From Breoghania sp. L-A4 (GTDB lineage: Bacteria > Pseudomonadota > Alphaproteobacteria > Rhizobiales > Stappiaceae): DNA of 64,000 nucleotides. The notes beneath the pieces were generated by a model, which worked only from the letters and a program-made list of their open reading frames with translations, did no database searches and was not told the DNA's origin. Shown here one piece after another: positions 7,115 to 17,028 of the stretch. Made by a program: the position numbers and the translations under genes. Positions within the stretch are counted from its first letter, which is position 1, and the number at the start of each line of letters is the position of its first letter. Location: the NCBI RefSeq assembly GCF_003432385.1, contig NZ_CP031841.1, positions 2,209,579-2,273,578 of the forward strand, given 5' to 3'.

Positions 7115-10062
7115 ATGGTTGGCGGCTGCCGGCGAACTCTGGTTTTTGGTGTGGCTTTCGTGCTGCTCTACCAGATGTTCGCTGCGCTGGTGGTCCTGAG
7201 CCAGCCCGAAGCGGCTGCCACATTCTGGTACCCTCCCATCGGCATCGGCATGCTCGGCGTGCTGTTTTTCGGGCCTCTGGGCAGCGTTCTGGTGTTCGTC
7301 TGTGATCTTGCCGTGATGCGGTTGCAGTTCGGCCTGAGCCCGGTTTTCTCCACCATCATCGCGGCCACCACCACCCTCGAGTGCCTGGTGTTCTACGCTG
7401 TTCACCGACGCATTGCCTCGCGATTGCCGATCACGGATCTGCCGGCCTATCTCATGCACTTCGCGGCGGTTCTCGGTGCCGCCGGAGCGGGCGCGCTGGT
7501 CGGCTCGGTTGCGCTGTTGCTTTACAGAGGGGTCGGCGAAAATCCGTTTGTCCTGCAGCTCGCCACCTGGTGGATCGCCGACTTCAGCGGCGCCATTGCC
7601 GTGGTGTCTGTCGGGCTCTTTGTGCTGCGCACCCCGACTATGCCGGCCGATGGGCGACGCGACAGGCCGGCTGCGGAGCATGCGAGCGGGCGTGCCGGCC
7701 CATGGTGGCACCGTCCGGATTTCGCCGAGACAGGGCTGACGCGCGCCAACGCCGCCGCCTATTTCGGAATGCTGGCGGGGATCAGCGTGCTGGTCTACCT
7801 CGCGTTCGTCGATACGCAACTGCTACCAGGCATGGAGGCGCAGGCGACGACCGCGGATCGGGTCAACTTCGGCTTCGGCTTCCTGCTGATCCTGCCGATT
7901 GTCTGGATCGCGCGGCACTACAGGGCGTCGCTCGTCGCCCTGACGATGCTGTATGTTTCGGCGTCGGTCGCGATCACGCTCGCCCTGGGCAGCGCGAACA
8001 CCTTCAATTTGGCGCGTGTCTCGCAGTTCGGTGTCTTCAATGTCCAGGCGATGCTGGCGGCGATCAACCTGCTGGGGATCAGCGTCGCTATTGTGATGCG
8101 CAGCGAACGGAGGGCGCGCGACGCGGAAAGGCGGGCGCTGGCGACCGCACAGGAGTTGCATCACGAGCGTGCGGCGGCGCTGGAGGAAGGCGAGGAACTC
8201 GCCAAGCGCCTGCACGAGACCATCGAGACGATCCAGGACACGTTTTTCATCCTCGATCGCGACGGGGTGTTCATCTTTGCCAACCGGCAGACGAAGGGGG
8301 CGGGACTCGTTGGAAGCGATTTCATCGGCAAGAATCTTTTCGAGGTTTTTCCATACTTCGTCGGCACGGAGATCGAACGCAATTTTCACAAGGCGCTGCA
8401 TACCCGCGAGCCCGTATCCTTCGTCACGCCCTTTGGATTGAGCCGCCGGTGGTTCAGCATCCGCGTTCATCCGGTGAACGAGGGACTGGCGGTCTATTCG
8501 CAGGAGGTCACCGGGCAGGTGCGGCAGCAGGAGCAGCTGCAGCTCATGCAGACGGCGGTCGAGCATATGACCGACATGGTGCAGATCGCCACCGCCGGTC
8601 CAGGTGACCTCAAGGAGCAGCGGGTGATCTACGTCAATGAGGCGTTTGTCCGGAAGACCGGATACAGCCGTGAGGAGATCATCGGCATGTCGCCGTTCAC
8701 GATCTACAGCCGTGATCCGTCGGCGCCGGAACTGGCGCGCGTTCGCGCAGCGCTGGAGAACGACAAGCTGTTGCAGGGCGAGTTTGTCGCCAAAACCAGA
8801 AGCGGCGAGGAATTCCTGCGCGACGTGAGTGTCATTCCCATTCACAACAGCGAAGGGGAGTGCACGCATTTCGTGTCCGTCAGCCGGGACGTCACCGAAC
8901 GGCGGAGGATCGAGGAGCATATGCGCCAGTCGCAGAAGCTCGAGGCCGTCGGCAAGCTCACGGGCGGCGTGGCGCATGATTTCAACAACCTGCTCGCGGT
9001 GATCATCGGCAACGCGGAGATGCTGGCTGAGGATCTCGATCCGGCAAGTCCGCTGAGGGGCCGCGTGGAGACGATACAGAAGGCGGCGGACGGCGGCGTG
9101 GAGATGATCCGCTATCTGCTGGCGTTCTCGCGGCGGCAGGCGCTGGAGCCGAAGATTGTGGACGTGCGCCGGCGTGTGGAGGCATGGCCGACATGCTGAA
9201 ACACACGGTCGACGGCAACGTGGGCGTCGAGACACGCGGCGCAGGGGAGACCGGCTGCGCGCTGGTTGACCCGGCGCAACTGGAAAGCGCCATCCTCAAT
9301 CTGGTCATCAATGCGCGCGACGCGATGCCCGGTGGCGGCACGGTCATCGTCGAGACCTCCCATGTCGATGTCACCGAGGGCGACGAGGATTATCGTGCGG
9401 TTCCGCCGGGATCCTACGTCATGGTCAGCGTGAGCGACAGCGGCACGGGCATCGCGCCCGCCGAGCTGGAGCGGGTGTTCGAGCCGTTCTTCACGACCAA
9501 GGATGTGGGTTCCGGAACCGGGCTGGGCCTGTCGATGGTCTACGGCTTTGTGAAGCAGTCGGGCGGACACATCGTGATTGCCTCGCAGCCGGGCGAGGGC
9601 ACCACGGTGCGGCTCTATTTTCCCCGGACCCAGGCGGAGGGTCCGGTCGCCGCCCAGCCCCACCCCACGCAGAAGAATCCCGGCGGGAACGAGCGCATCT
9701 TCGTGGTCGAGGACAACGACATGGTCCGCAGCACGGTGACCGCGCAACTGCTGGCGCTGGGCTACACGGTGGTGGAGGCGGCCAGCGGCGCGGACGCGCT
9801 GAAGGTGCTCGCCGAGGACCGCAATTTCGATCTGCTGTTTACCGACGTGGCGATGCCCGGCGGCGTCAACGGGGCGCAACTGGCGTCCCGGGCGCGGCAG
9901 ATCGTGCCTGCGCTTCCGGTGCTGTTCACCTCCGGCTACGCCGACAGCGCGCTCCTCGACAACAGCGACTGGAGCGAAGACGCGCCGATGCTGAGCAAGC
10001 CGCACCGGTTTTCCGATCTGGCCAGGAAGGTGCGCGACGTGCTGGACGCGCGGGCCGGCTGA
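7115..10062 (+). CDS. Membrane hybrid histidine kinase, MASE1-like/PAS/PAS/HisKA/HATPase/REC (frameshifted as sequenced)
   Basis: This is a sensory hybrid kinase of about 982 residues once the break is repaired. Residues 1-330 hold many membrane helices of MASE1-like type ([20 protein letters not shown]). Two PAS domains follow (around 370 and 485). The phosphoacceptor is in [13 protein letters not shown] near residue 625. The ATPase motifs are [11 protein letters not shown] (N box), DSGTGIAP (G1), EPFFTTKD and GTGLGLS. A C-terminal receiver domain has its Asp in [11 protein letters not shown]. The first frame stops at 9199 and the second is open across 9184-10062; adding one G at about 9181 joins them ([11 protein letters not shown]). 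ATG 7115 follows GGGGAG. No response-regulator gene is adjacent, so its target is unknown. Confidence 0.8.
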
Positions 10063-10088
10063 ACGGCCGCCGGTATGAGCGGCGGTCC

Positions 10089-10190
10089 AGAGCAGATCCG
10101 TTTCTTGCAGAATCGAATCTTTGCTCCAAGGCCTTGTTTTGGCGCAAATCCGGACGGATAACCGGTATCCACTTATCCTGGATTTGCTCT
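10089..10190. repeat. Intergenic repeat with AGAGCA/TGCTCT ends
   Basis: The segment starts AGAGCAGATCCG and ends CGGATTTGCTCT-like (GGATTTGCTCT), with an inner GGATAACCGGTATCC palindrome. This kind of element recurs between genes in many Rhizobiales. Its right end reaches the amidohydrolase stop codon. Confidence 0.5.
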
Positions 10191-11536
10191 AGGGAGCGAG
10201 CGCGGCGGAGAGAATGCGCCGGCTTGAGGCGGCGAGCTCCTCGAGCCGGCCCGCCAGTGCGCCGTACAGAAGCGCGCCGCCGCGTTTGCGAAACTCTCCC
10301 GCGATCATCACCGTGTCGACGTTCAGCGGCCCCGCCTGCAGCACGATGGAGGCGACGGGATCGCTGACCGGAGCGAGGTTGAGATCGGTCGCGCGCAGGC
10401 AGACGATGTCGGCCTGTTTGCCGGGGTGAGCGAACCGATGCGGTGATCCATCCGCGCCATGCGCGCGCCGTCGATGGTCGCCCAGCCAAGCGCCTCGCGG
10501 CACGGAATGGTGATGGCTTCCGGTCCCGTGCCGGTCCGCGCGATGGCCTCCAGGCTGTCGACGAGCCGCTGGGCCTGCAGGGTTCCGCGCATCACCGCGA
10601 ACATGTCGCCCGTCATCGAACTCTCGACATCCGAGCCGATGCTGACCGGCTGGCGGAGCGCCCGCAGCCGGCCGGTGAGCGGATATCCGAATCCCATCTG
10701 CATCTCGACTTCCGCCGTCACCGTGACGCTCGCGCCGGTGCCGGTGACCCGTCTCAGGGTCTCATCGGTGAGCACGTTGGCGTGCACCAGGTTGATGCGC
10801 GGGCCGAGCAGGCCCTCGGCGTCCAGCCGCTCGAAGCCGTCCGGAACCCGCATGGCGCCGCTGACATGCATGGAGGCGACGAGATCCATGCCGCGGGCAA
10901 GGTCCAGATCCGCGCGGCAGACGTCGTAGACGCTCATGCCGGGGCCGAGGATGGCGAGACCCAGGGTGACAAGGCCGTCGCCGTCCGAGAGGGCCCCGAT
11001 GCCAGCCGCTCCACCTCGGCGCGCGGCATGGGGATTTCGGAAAAATGCTTCTGGCCGGGCTTCGGGTCCGGCTTCGGCGTGCCGTGCAGGAACAGCGCGC
11101 GGACGCCGCTTGTCCGGAGCGCCTCCACGGCCGCGTCGGTATGCGCGGGCGTGGGGTTGTTGTGGCACCAGTCAACGATCGTCGTGGTGCCGTTGTTGAT
11201 CTGGTTCAGCGCGCCCACGAGATTGGCGATGTGGATGTCGTCGGGCGTGAAGTGGGTGGCGAGGCCCGCATGCATGGCGCGCATGTACTGCTGGATGGTC
11301 CAGTCGGCGGCGAGCCCGCGCAGGCCCGTCTGCCAGGTGTGGATATGGGCGTTGATCATGCCCGGCATGACGATCATGCCGCGCGCGTCGATGACCTCCG
11401 TTCCCTCGGGGGCGTCGAGCGCCGGTCCCACGGCGGCGATCCGATCGCCGGTGATCAGCACGTCGGCGCAGGCCATCTCGCCGAGGACCGGGTCCATCGA
11501 GACAACCGCACCGCCCTTGAAGAGGATCGTGGTCAT
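10189..11536 (-). CDS. Amidohydrolase of the cytosine deaminase / chlorohydrolase family (two frameshifts as sequenced)
   Basis: This metal-dependent hydrolase (449 aa when repaired) belongs to the family that includes atrazine chlorohydrolase and SAH/MTA deaminase. Metal ligands His64 and His66 are visible in INAHIHTWQTG, and further expected ligands in LVHANVL (His) and SIGSDVESS (Asp). As sequenced it is split in three frames. One added C at about 11002 and one added G at about 10423-10426 restore a single protein (ERLGIGALSDG and LTPGKQADIV). It is the last gene of the liv/GST/TRAP cluster, 13 bases after the TRAP permease, so its substrate is probably what these systems import. Which substrate cannot be told. 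Confidence 0.8.
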
Positions 11537-11549
11537 GGAAAGGCTCCGT

Positions 11550-13496
11550 TCATGGCAGCAACGCCAGGCTGATCTGCGGCACCGCCATCAGCAGGGCGAC
11601 GACAAGCGCCATGGTGAGGACGAAGGGCGCCGCGCCGATGAAAATCTCGCCCAGGGTGATGAACCCGTCCGGCAGCGAGCTCTTGACCACGAAGACCGAG
11701 AGGCCCAGCGGCGGGGTCAGCAAACCGATTTCAATGGAAATGACAGTGATGATGCCGAACCAGATCGGGTCGCCGCCGAGCGCCGTGGCGATGGGCAGCA
11801 CGATCGGCAGCACGATCAGCATGATCGAGACGCTGTCGAGGATCATGCCGAGCGCCACGAGGATGACGAAGTAGATCGCCAGGAAGCCGAACATGCCGAT
11901 GTCGAGGCCGGCGAGCGCGCCGGTGACCTGCATCGGGATGGTGGAGAGCGTCAGCATGCGGGCGTAGAAGCTGGCGGCGATGATCAGGAACAGGATGACG
12001 GCGGAGATGTAGCCGGTTTCCAGCACCACGTTGCGGATGGTGGCGAGGGTCAGCTTGCCGCGCACACCGCCGACGATGAAGGCGCCCAGCGCGCCGACCG
12101 CCCCGGCTTCGGTCGGCGTGAAGACGCCGGCATAGATGCCGCCCATCACCAGCACGATGATGGAGAGAACCGGCAGCAGCCGTGTCAGCAGTTCCAGCGG
12201 TTTGAGCCCGGGGCCGGTCAGTTTGTGCGGCCGGCCGACGAAGCTTGGAAAGAAGGTCGCCAGTCCGATGTTCAACACAGCGAAGGCCGCGGCCAGCAGC
12301 AGGCCGGGCAGGATGGCGGCGATGAACAGCTTGCCGATCGAGGCCTCGGCGATCAGCCCGTAGATGATCAGCAGGAGGCTCGGCGGGATCAGCATGCCGA
12401 GCACCGAGGATCCGGCGACGACACCGACGGCAAAGCGCTTGGTGTAGCCGCCCTCGATCATCGAGGGCACGGCGATGCGCGAGAACACGGCCGCCGAGGC
12501 GATGGACGATCCGGTGATGGAGGCGAACAGCGCGTTGGCGCCGACGGTCGCGATGCCCAGCCCGCCGCGCACGCCACGCAACAGCGTGACGGCCACCTGG
12601 AAGGCGTCGCGGCCGACATCGGCCTTGTCGAGGATCAGCCCCATCATCACGAACAGCGGAATGACACCGAATTCGTAAGACCGGATGGTGCTGGTCATGG
12701 AGATGCCCAGCGTGTTCTCCGCCACCAGCATGTTGTTCCGGGTGAGCCAGACCCCGACGAATGACAGCCCCAGCAGCGCGAAGGCGATCGGCATGCCGGT
12801 GGCGATCGCCGCCAGCAGGCCGACGAGCGACAGCACGCCGATCATCACGGGTGAGAGGTTGGCGGTGAAGTTGAGGATCAGGAATCCCGCCACGATCCCG
12901 AAGAACACCACAGCCGGCAGCAGCGCGCGCAGGCGGGCGCCGCCGGTGCGCAGCGCCAGGATCGGCGCGATGCCGGCAAGCAGCGCAAGCGCGCGGTGCA
13001 GCGTCACGATGAGGGCGACGGCGCAACCGATGACGACGCCGAGCTTGAACGGCCAGACGGTGATCGTGTAGGCGCCGACAGCGCCGGTGAAATCGTCGGA
13101 CGCATAGGACTTGCCCATGTCGCGCCACAGCCAGGCGAGACCCAGAGCCAGAAGCGCCGCGCCGGTGAGATGGAAGGCGGCGTCAACGATGCGAGCGAAC
13201 ACCGGACGCGTGTTTGACCAATGACCGAGCAGGAAATCGGCGCGGATCAGACGTCCGCTGCCGATGGTGCTGCCCAACTGCAGGAAGACGCAGGCGACGA
13301 TGAGCATCGACACCACGTCGGTGACGCCGTGGATCGGCAGGTTGAAGAAGAAGCGCATGACGATGTCGGCGCAGATCATCACCATCATGAACACGATGGT
13401 GAAGGACGCGATCAGCGACAGGCCAAAGGGAACGGCTGCGCACGCGCGCGCCACCGCGTCCAGCGGCGGCGCAATGGTCTTGGTGGTATCGCTCAT
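11550..13496 (-). CDS. TRAP transporter permease, DctQ-DctM fusion
   Basis: This is the membrane part of a tripartite ATP-independent periplasmic transporter, driven by an ion gradient. Small and large subunits are fused in one 648-aa chain. Residues 1-170 form a four-helix DctQ domain (VMICADIVMRFFFNLP), and from about residue 215 there is a DctM domain (GMPIAFALLGLSFVGVWLT, then GMLIPPSLLLIIYG and GLLTPPLGLSVFV). The fusion is common for this family. I chose ATG 13496 over a TTG at 13550. The cognate binding protein is the DctP gene upstream (13885-14985), separated by a repeat-containing spacer of 388 bp. The amidohydrolase follows closely, suggesting co-transcription. Confidence 0.88.
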   Translation of the reverse strand: MSDTTKTIAPPLDAVARACAAVPFGLSLIASFTIVFMMVMICADIVMRFFFNLPIHGVTDVVSMLIVACVFLQLGSTIGSGRLIRADFLLGHWSNTRPVFARIVDAAFHLTGAALLALGLAWLWRDMGKSYASDDFTGAVGAYTITVWPFKLGVVIGCAVALIVTLHRALALLAGIAPILALRTGGARLRALLPAVVFFGIVAGFLILNFTANLSPVMIGVLSLVGLLAAIATGMPIAFALLGLSFVGVWLTRNNMLVAENTLGISMTSTIRSYEFGVIPLFVMMGLILDKADVGRDAFQVAVTLLRGVRGGLGIATVGANALFASITGSSIASAAVFSRIAVPSMIEGGYTKRFAVGVVAGSSVLGMLIPPSLLLIIYGLIAEASIGKLFIAAILPGLLLAAAFAVLNIGLATFFPSFVGRPHKLTGPGLKPLELLTRLLPVLSIIVLVMGGIYAGVFTPTEAGAVGALGAFIVGGVRGKLTLATIRNVVLETGYISAVILFLIIAASFYARMLTLSTIPMQVTGALAGLDIGMFGFLAIYFVILVALGMILDSVSIMLIVLPIVLPIATALGGDPIWFGIITVISIEIGLLTPPLGLSVFVVKSSLPDGFITLGEIFIGAAPFVLTMALVVALLMAVPQISLALLP

Positions 13497-13650
13497 GGCA
13501 TGGGCACCGCTATGGCTGGGGGATGCATTCGACGGCAGAACGTCGGGCAATTTCGGATCTCACGCGATTTCGAGTGCGCTGCTTGTATTGCTCTTCTCCG
13601 AGCGTGGGGCTGTTGCCGAAGGCGTGCCGGTGGCTCTGCGGGGGCTGCCG

Positions 13651-13771
13651 ATCCTTCGAGACGGGCCTTCCGGCCCTCCTCAGGATGAGGTCGAGTGAGT
13701 GGTGATCTCACAAAAATATCAACACGATGACCTCATCCTGAGGAGCCGTCGAAGACGGCGTCTCGAAGGAT
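13651..13771. repeat. Inverted-repeat element, copy 1 of 2
   Basis: The ends ATCCTTCGAGACGG and CGTCTCGAAGGAT are inverted, with inner TCCTCAGGATGA / TCATCCTGAGGA arms. A 120-bp homologous element lies at 53545-53664 in the opposite orientation and shares an AT-rich core with CACAAAnATATCAACA. It has no coding capacity, so it looks like a REP/MITE-type element. It fills much of the 388-bp gap (13497-13884) between the TRAP permease and its binding protein. The rest of that gap shows nothing else. Confidence 0.7.
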
Positions 13772-13884
13772 GGGCGGCACGCCGTGAAGCGCGCCACACA
13801 CTTTCGGCCCCCCGCGCGGGGGAAAGCGGGTGTTTCCGGTAAAACGGACCCGCTCCTGGTTCCTGGTCGAACATCGGATGCCGA

Positions 13885-14985
13885 TCAGATCTCCTTGTCC
13901 CAGTCGCGCAGTGGCGTGCCGCCATGGGCGCGCACCGTGTCCATGAAGGCGCGCAGGATGTCCGCGGCCGGGAGCCCCTTGGCGGCGTTGGCCTCGACCC
14001 AGATCTTGCCCAGCGGCGCCATCGAATTGGCGAAGGCGACGCGGTCTTCCTGCGACATCTCGATGATAGTGGCGCCTTCGGCGGCCATGGTCTTGAACGC
14101 CAGTTCGTTGGAAACCTCGATCAGCCGCGCGTTCTCGTCGCTGTAGGCCTGGCCGAGTTTGGCGAGCACCGTCTGGACGTCGGCGGGCAGCCGGTTCCAG
14201 GTGTCCATGTTGACGCCGAAACCGCCAAACGTGATGCCGCCGGTGTCGACCTTGTTGATATAGGGGGCGACCTCATAGAGCTTCAGCGGCCAGGCACCGG
14301 TGGCGATGATGATGACGCCGTCGCCGACGCCCGTCTGCAACTGCGAATACATCGCCGGCAGACCGGTGTTGATCAGCGTGGCGCCGAGGCCCTCGACCCA
14401 GGGAGCTGTCACCGGCACGCCGAGGATCTTCATGCCCTTGATATCGTCGAGGCTGTCGATCGGCTCCTTGGTCAGCAGGTGGTAGCCGCCCGAGCCGCAG
14501 GCGCCGAGGAACTTGATGTTGGCGTCGACCCATTCCTTCTGCATCGCCGGCTGCTCGGCGGTGAGCTCGTTCATCACGTCGATCGCCTGTTTCGCCGTGG
14601 AGGTGGCAAACGGGGTCGAATACATGATGTTGGCAAACGGCAGGGTGGCCGGCTCCCACAGCGCGCCGATCCAGCCCATGTCCGACAGGCCCTGCGCGAC
14701 CGCCTCCAGCGTGTCGTTGAAATTGTACAGTGATCCGCCGAAGGCCTCCGTCCAGTTGATCTCATAGGCGCCGCCCATGTCCGCGAGCATGGGATTGGAC
14801 TCATCGACGATCTTGGTCTTCAGCGGCTTCACCCAGGGAATGGTCAGCGGGTGGCTGGAGGAAATCGTGAGATTGAGGGTTTCCGCCGCGTGCGCCGGGC
14901 TGAAGGCCGGACCGAACATCGAGCGGCCGAGCGGCAAGGCGCCGAGAGCCGCGGTCGCCAAGAGGGTGCGTCTTGAGATCTGCAT
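13885..14985 (-). CDS. dctP: TRAP transporter substrate-binding protein (DctP family)
   Basis: This is the periplasmic solute receptor for the fused TRAP permease downstream (366 aa). The N-terminus has twin arginines (MQISRRTLLATAALGALPLG) and a cleavage site after AHA, so export may use the Tat route. The body shows typical DctP features: LSDMGWIGALWEP, then LDDIKGMKILGVP and a helix-rich C-terminus (VFLENARLIEVSNELAF-like). AGGGAG six bases before ATG 14985 supports that start over the ATG at 14991. The ligand is unknown. Many DctP ligands are organic acids, but this subgroup is not distinguishable by eye. Confidence 0.85.
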   Translation of the reverse strand: MQISRRTLLATAALGALPLGRSMFGPAFSPAHAAETLNLTISSSHPLTIPWVKPLKTKIVDESNPMLADMGGAYEINWTEAFGGSLYNFNDTLEAVAQGLSDMGWIGALWEPATLPFANIMYSTPFATSTAKQAIDVMNELTAEQPAMQKEWVDANIKFLGACGSGGYHLLTKEPIDSLDDIKGMKILGVPVTAPWVEGLGATLINTGLPAMYSQLQTGVGDGVIIIATGAWPLKLYEVAPYINKVDTGGITFGGFGVNMDTWNRLPADVQTVLAKLGQAYSDENARLIEVSNELAFKTMAAEGATIIEMSQEDRVAFANSMAPLGKIWVEANAAKGLPAADILRAFMDTVRAHGGTPLRDWDKEI

Positions 14986-15088
14986 GGTCATCTCCCTGGA
15001 TGTTTGTCTTTGTTCTGCTTTTGGGTATTCCTTGGAACACAATGATCGTCGGGATTTTGTTGTCGTTGGGCGCCTGCGCGCCGCCGGT

Positions 15089-15856
15089 TCAGCTTGCGAT
15101 CTTCTCGCGCAGGTGCGGGTATTTCTCCGTCAGAAGCGCGCCGGAGTAGTAGGTGGGCTTGAAGGCGGGGTCGGCGCGGATGGCGTCGAACCAGCGCGCC
15201 ATCGCCGGCATGCCGTCCCACAGATGGCCGAGATTGATGTCGTTGAGCCGCACGATCACCGGCATGATGGCGATATCGGCCTCGGTGATCATGTCGCCCA
15301 GGAGCCATGGCCCGCCGCTGTCCTCGAGCTGGCCGTTGAGCCGCTCGATGCCGCGGGAGATGCGCTCCATGGCCTCGCCCAGCACCTCCTCGGAGAAGCC
15401 GGTGCGGCCGAGCTTCAGCAGGAACTCCCGGCGCAGCGGTTTTGAATCGCACACCGCCATGAACTCTTCCTCGCTCATCGCCTGGAAGTGCGGCAGGAAC
15501 GCGAGGTTGTAGGAGGGGAAGCGCACCGCGGGCGTCGGCACTTCATCGATGTAGCGGATCAGCGCGCGCATGCGGGCGCGCTGCAGCGGATCGTCGGGCA
15601 GGAAGCTGCGCGGCGCGGGATGGACCTCGTCGAGATATTCCATGATCACCGAGCTGTCGATCACCGCGCGGCCGTTGTGCAGCAGGGTGGGCACCAGGCC
15701 GTTGGGGTTGATCTTGAGGTACTCGGGCTTGAGCTGGTCGCCGGCGAACAGGTCGAGCTTGTGCTCCTCGTAGTCCAGCCCCTTGGCGTTGAGTGTGAAG
15801 CGCACGCGCTGCGAGCAGGTGGATTGCGGTGCGTTGTACAGAACGAACTCGGTCAT
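15089..15856 (-). CDS. Glutathione S-transferase family protein
   Basis: This cytosolic GST-fold protein has 255 aa. The thioredoxin-like N-terminal domain carries YNAPQSTCSQRVRF, with Ser/Thr/Cys at the position that activates glutathione, and the cis-Pro/GSH-binding NPNGLVPTLLHNG followed by IDSSVIMEYLDE. The C-terminal helical domain ends near LTEKYPHLREKI and contains LGDMITEADIAIMPV. The length and motifs resemble bacterial GSTs of the LigF or maleylacetoacetate isomerase kind. Its place between livM and the TRAP genes suggests a role in breaking down the imported compound, for example cleavage or isomerisation with glutathione. That role is inference. Confidence 0.85.
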   Translation of the reverse strand: MTEFVLYNAPQSTCSQRVRFTLNAKGLDYEEHKLDLFAGDQLKPEYLKINPNGLVPTLLHNGRAVIDSSVIMEYLDEVHPAPRSFLPDDPLQRARMRALIRYIDEVPTPAVRFPSYNLAFLPHFQAMSEEEFMAVCDSKPLRREFLLKLGRTGFSEEVLGEAMERISRGIERLNGQLEDSGGPWLLGDMITEADIAIMPVIVRLNDINLGHLWDGMPAMARWFDAIRADPAFKPTYYSGALLTEKYPHLREKIAS

Positions 15857-15905
15857 GTGCGTGTCCTAAGAAGATGCGGCCGTAGCGCCGGGATCCTTGC
15901 GGTGG

Positions 15906-15942
15906 GCGCCCCTCTCCCACCTTTGCGGGGGGAGAGGGGCGC
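15906..15942. repeat. Long GC-rich inverted repeat between livM and the GST gene
   Basis: GCGCCCCTCTCCC and GGGAGAGGGGCGC pair perfectly over 13 bp with an 11-base loop. There is no T tract, so it could be an mRNA-stabilising hairpin, an attenuator or a dispersed repeat rather than a terminator. Confidence 0.6.
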
Positions 15943-15991
15943 TCGCGGCGCTGCCACGGATCAAGGCCGGCATTGCCATGGGCATGGTCGT

Positions 15992-17026
15992 CTAGTCCCA
16001 GTTGAGGAAGCGGGGCAGTTTCCCCGCTTTCGCCAGGGTGCCGATGATCCCGGCGGGGAAATACATCAGCGCCAGCACCATGATCACGCCGGTGCCCAGG
16101 ATGTTCAGCTCGCTGGAGCCGAAGTTGGCGACGAAGAACTCGTTGAAGGCGATCAGCAGCACCGCGCCGATCACCGGTCCCGCGACGGTTCCCTTGCCGC
16201 CGAGAATGCTCATCAAGACCATGTTGGCGGCGATCAGGATGATCAGGAAAATGTTCGGACGGATGTAGGTGATGTATTCGCCCCACACCGCGCCGGCCAT
16301 GCCGACAAAGAAGGCGGAGATGGCGAAGGCGAAGACCTTGTAGAACCGGGTGTCGATGCCGGCGCTTTCCGCCTTCACCTCGTCCTGCGAGATGGCCCGC
16401 AGGCCCAGGCCGAACTTGGAATGCTTGATGCGGTAGGAGGTGTAGACCGTGAGCGAGACGACGATCAGCATGGCGTAGTAGTAGGGCAGCTTGCCCCACT
16501 GCACGCCGATGTCGAACTGCGGCAGGTTCACGCCGTTGGCGCCGCCGACGAAATCCCAGTTGTCGAACAGGATCCGCACCACCATCAGCAGCGCGATCGA
16601 GGAGATGATGAAGGTGGGCCCGCGCATGCGCAGCGTGATGACGCCGATGCCGAAGCCGACGATGGCGGCGATGATGCCCGCCAGCGGCGCGGTGATCAGC
16701 GCGCTCACCCCGGTGAAGGCGAGGATCATTCCGGAAAAATAGCCTCCGATGCAGAAGAACACGTTGTGGCCGAGCGATATGTAGCCCGTGTAGCCACCCA
16801 GAATGTTCCAGCTCGAGGCCATCGCCGCGTACATCATGGCGTAGAGCGCCAGATGGACGACGTAATTGTAGCCGCCGAAGACCTGCAGCGCGGGCAGGGC
16901 GGCCAGGACGATGAGAAGGCCGATCGGAAACGCGATGACGCGTTTCGTTTCGCCGCCGGTGGTCAGCTGCCTGTCGTGTTTCTTGCGGGCTTCGATGACC
17001 CCGCCGACGTCCATGTGCATGGCCAT
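15992..17026 (-). CDS. livM: ABC transporter permease, branched-chain amino acid type (LivM)
   Basis: This is one of the two inner-membrane permeases of a HAAT-family (branched-chain amino acid type) ABC importer, 344 aa with about ten hydrophobic segments. Family landmarks are GGYTGYISLGHNVFFCIGGY, LRMRGPTFIISSIAL, and the EAA-like stretch SQDEVKAESAGIDTRFYKVFAF. The ATG at 17026 lies two bases after the livH stop. It is encoded with livKGFH in one operon. The HAAT family also transports amides, urea and aromatic acids, so the ligand should not be assumed to be leucine-like. Confidence 0.9.
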   Translation of the reverse strand: MAMHMDVGGVIEARKKHDRQLTTGGETKRVIAFPIGLLIVLAALPALQVFGGYNYVVHLALYAMMYAAMASSWNILGGYTGYISLGHNVFFCIGGYFSGMILAFTGVSALITAPLAGIIAAIVGFGIGVITLRMRGPTFIISSIALLMVVRILFDNWDFVGGANGVNLPQFDIGVQWGKLPYYYAMLIVVSLTVYTSYRIKHSKFGLGLRAISQDEVKAESAGIDTRFYKVFAFAISAFFVGMAGAVWGEYITYIRPNIFLIILIAANMVLMSILGGKGTVAGPVIGAVLLIAFNEFFVANFGSSELNILGTGVIMVLALMYFPAGIIGTLAKAGKLPRFLNWD

Positions 17027-17028
17027 GA

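Noticed and set aside
10443-12764. 773-codon plus-strand frame opposite the amidohydrolase and TRAP permease
   Set aside because: Antisense shadow rich in Asp, Gln and His; the minus-strand genes are recognised families.
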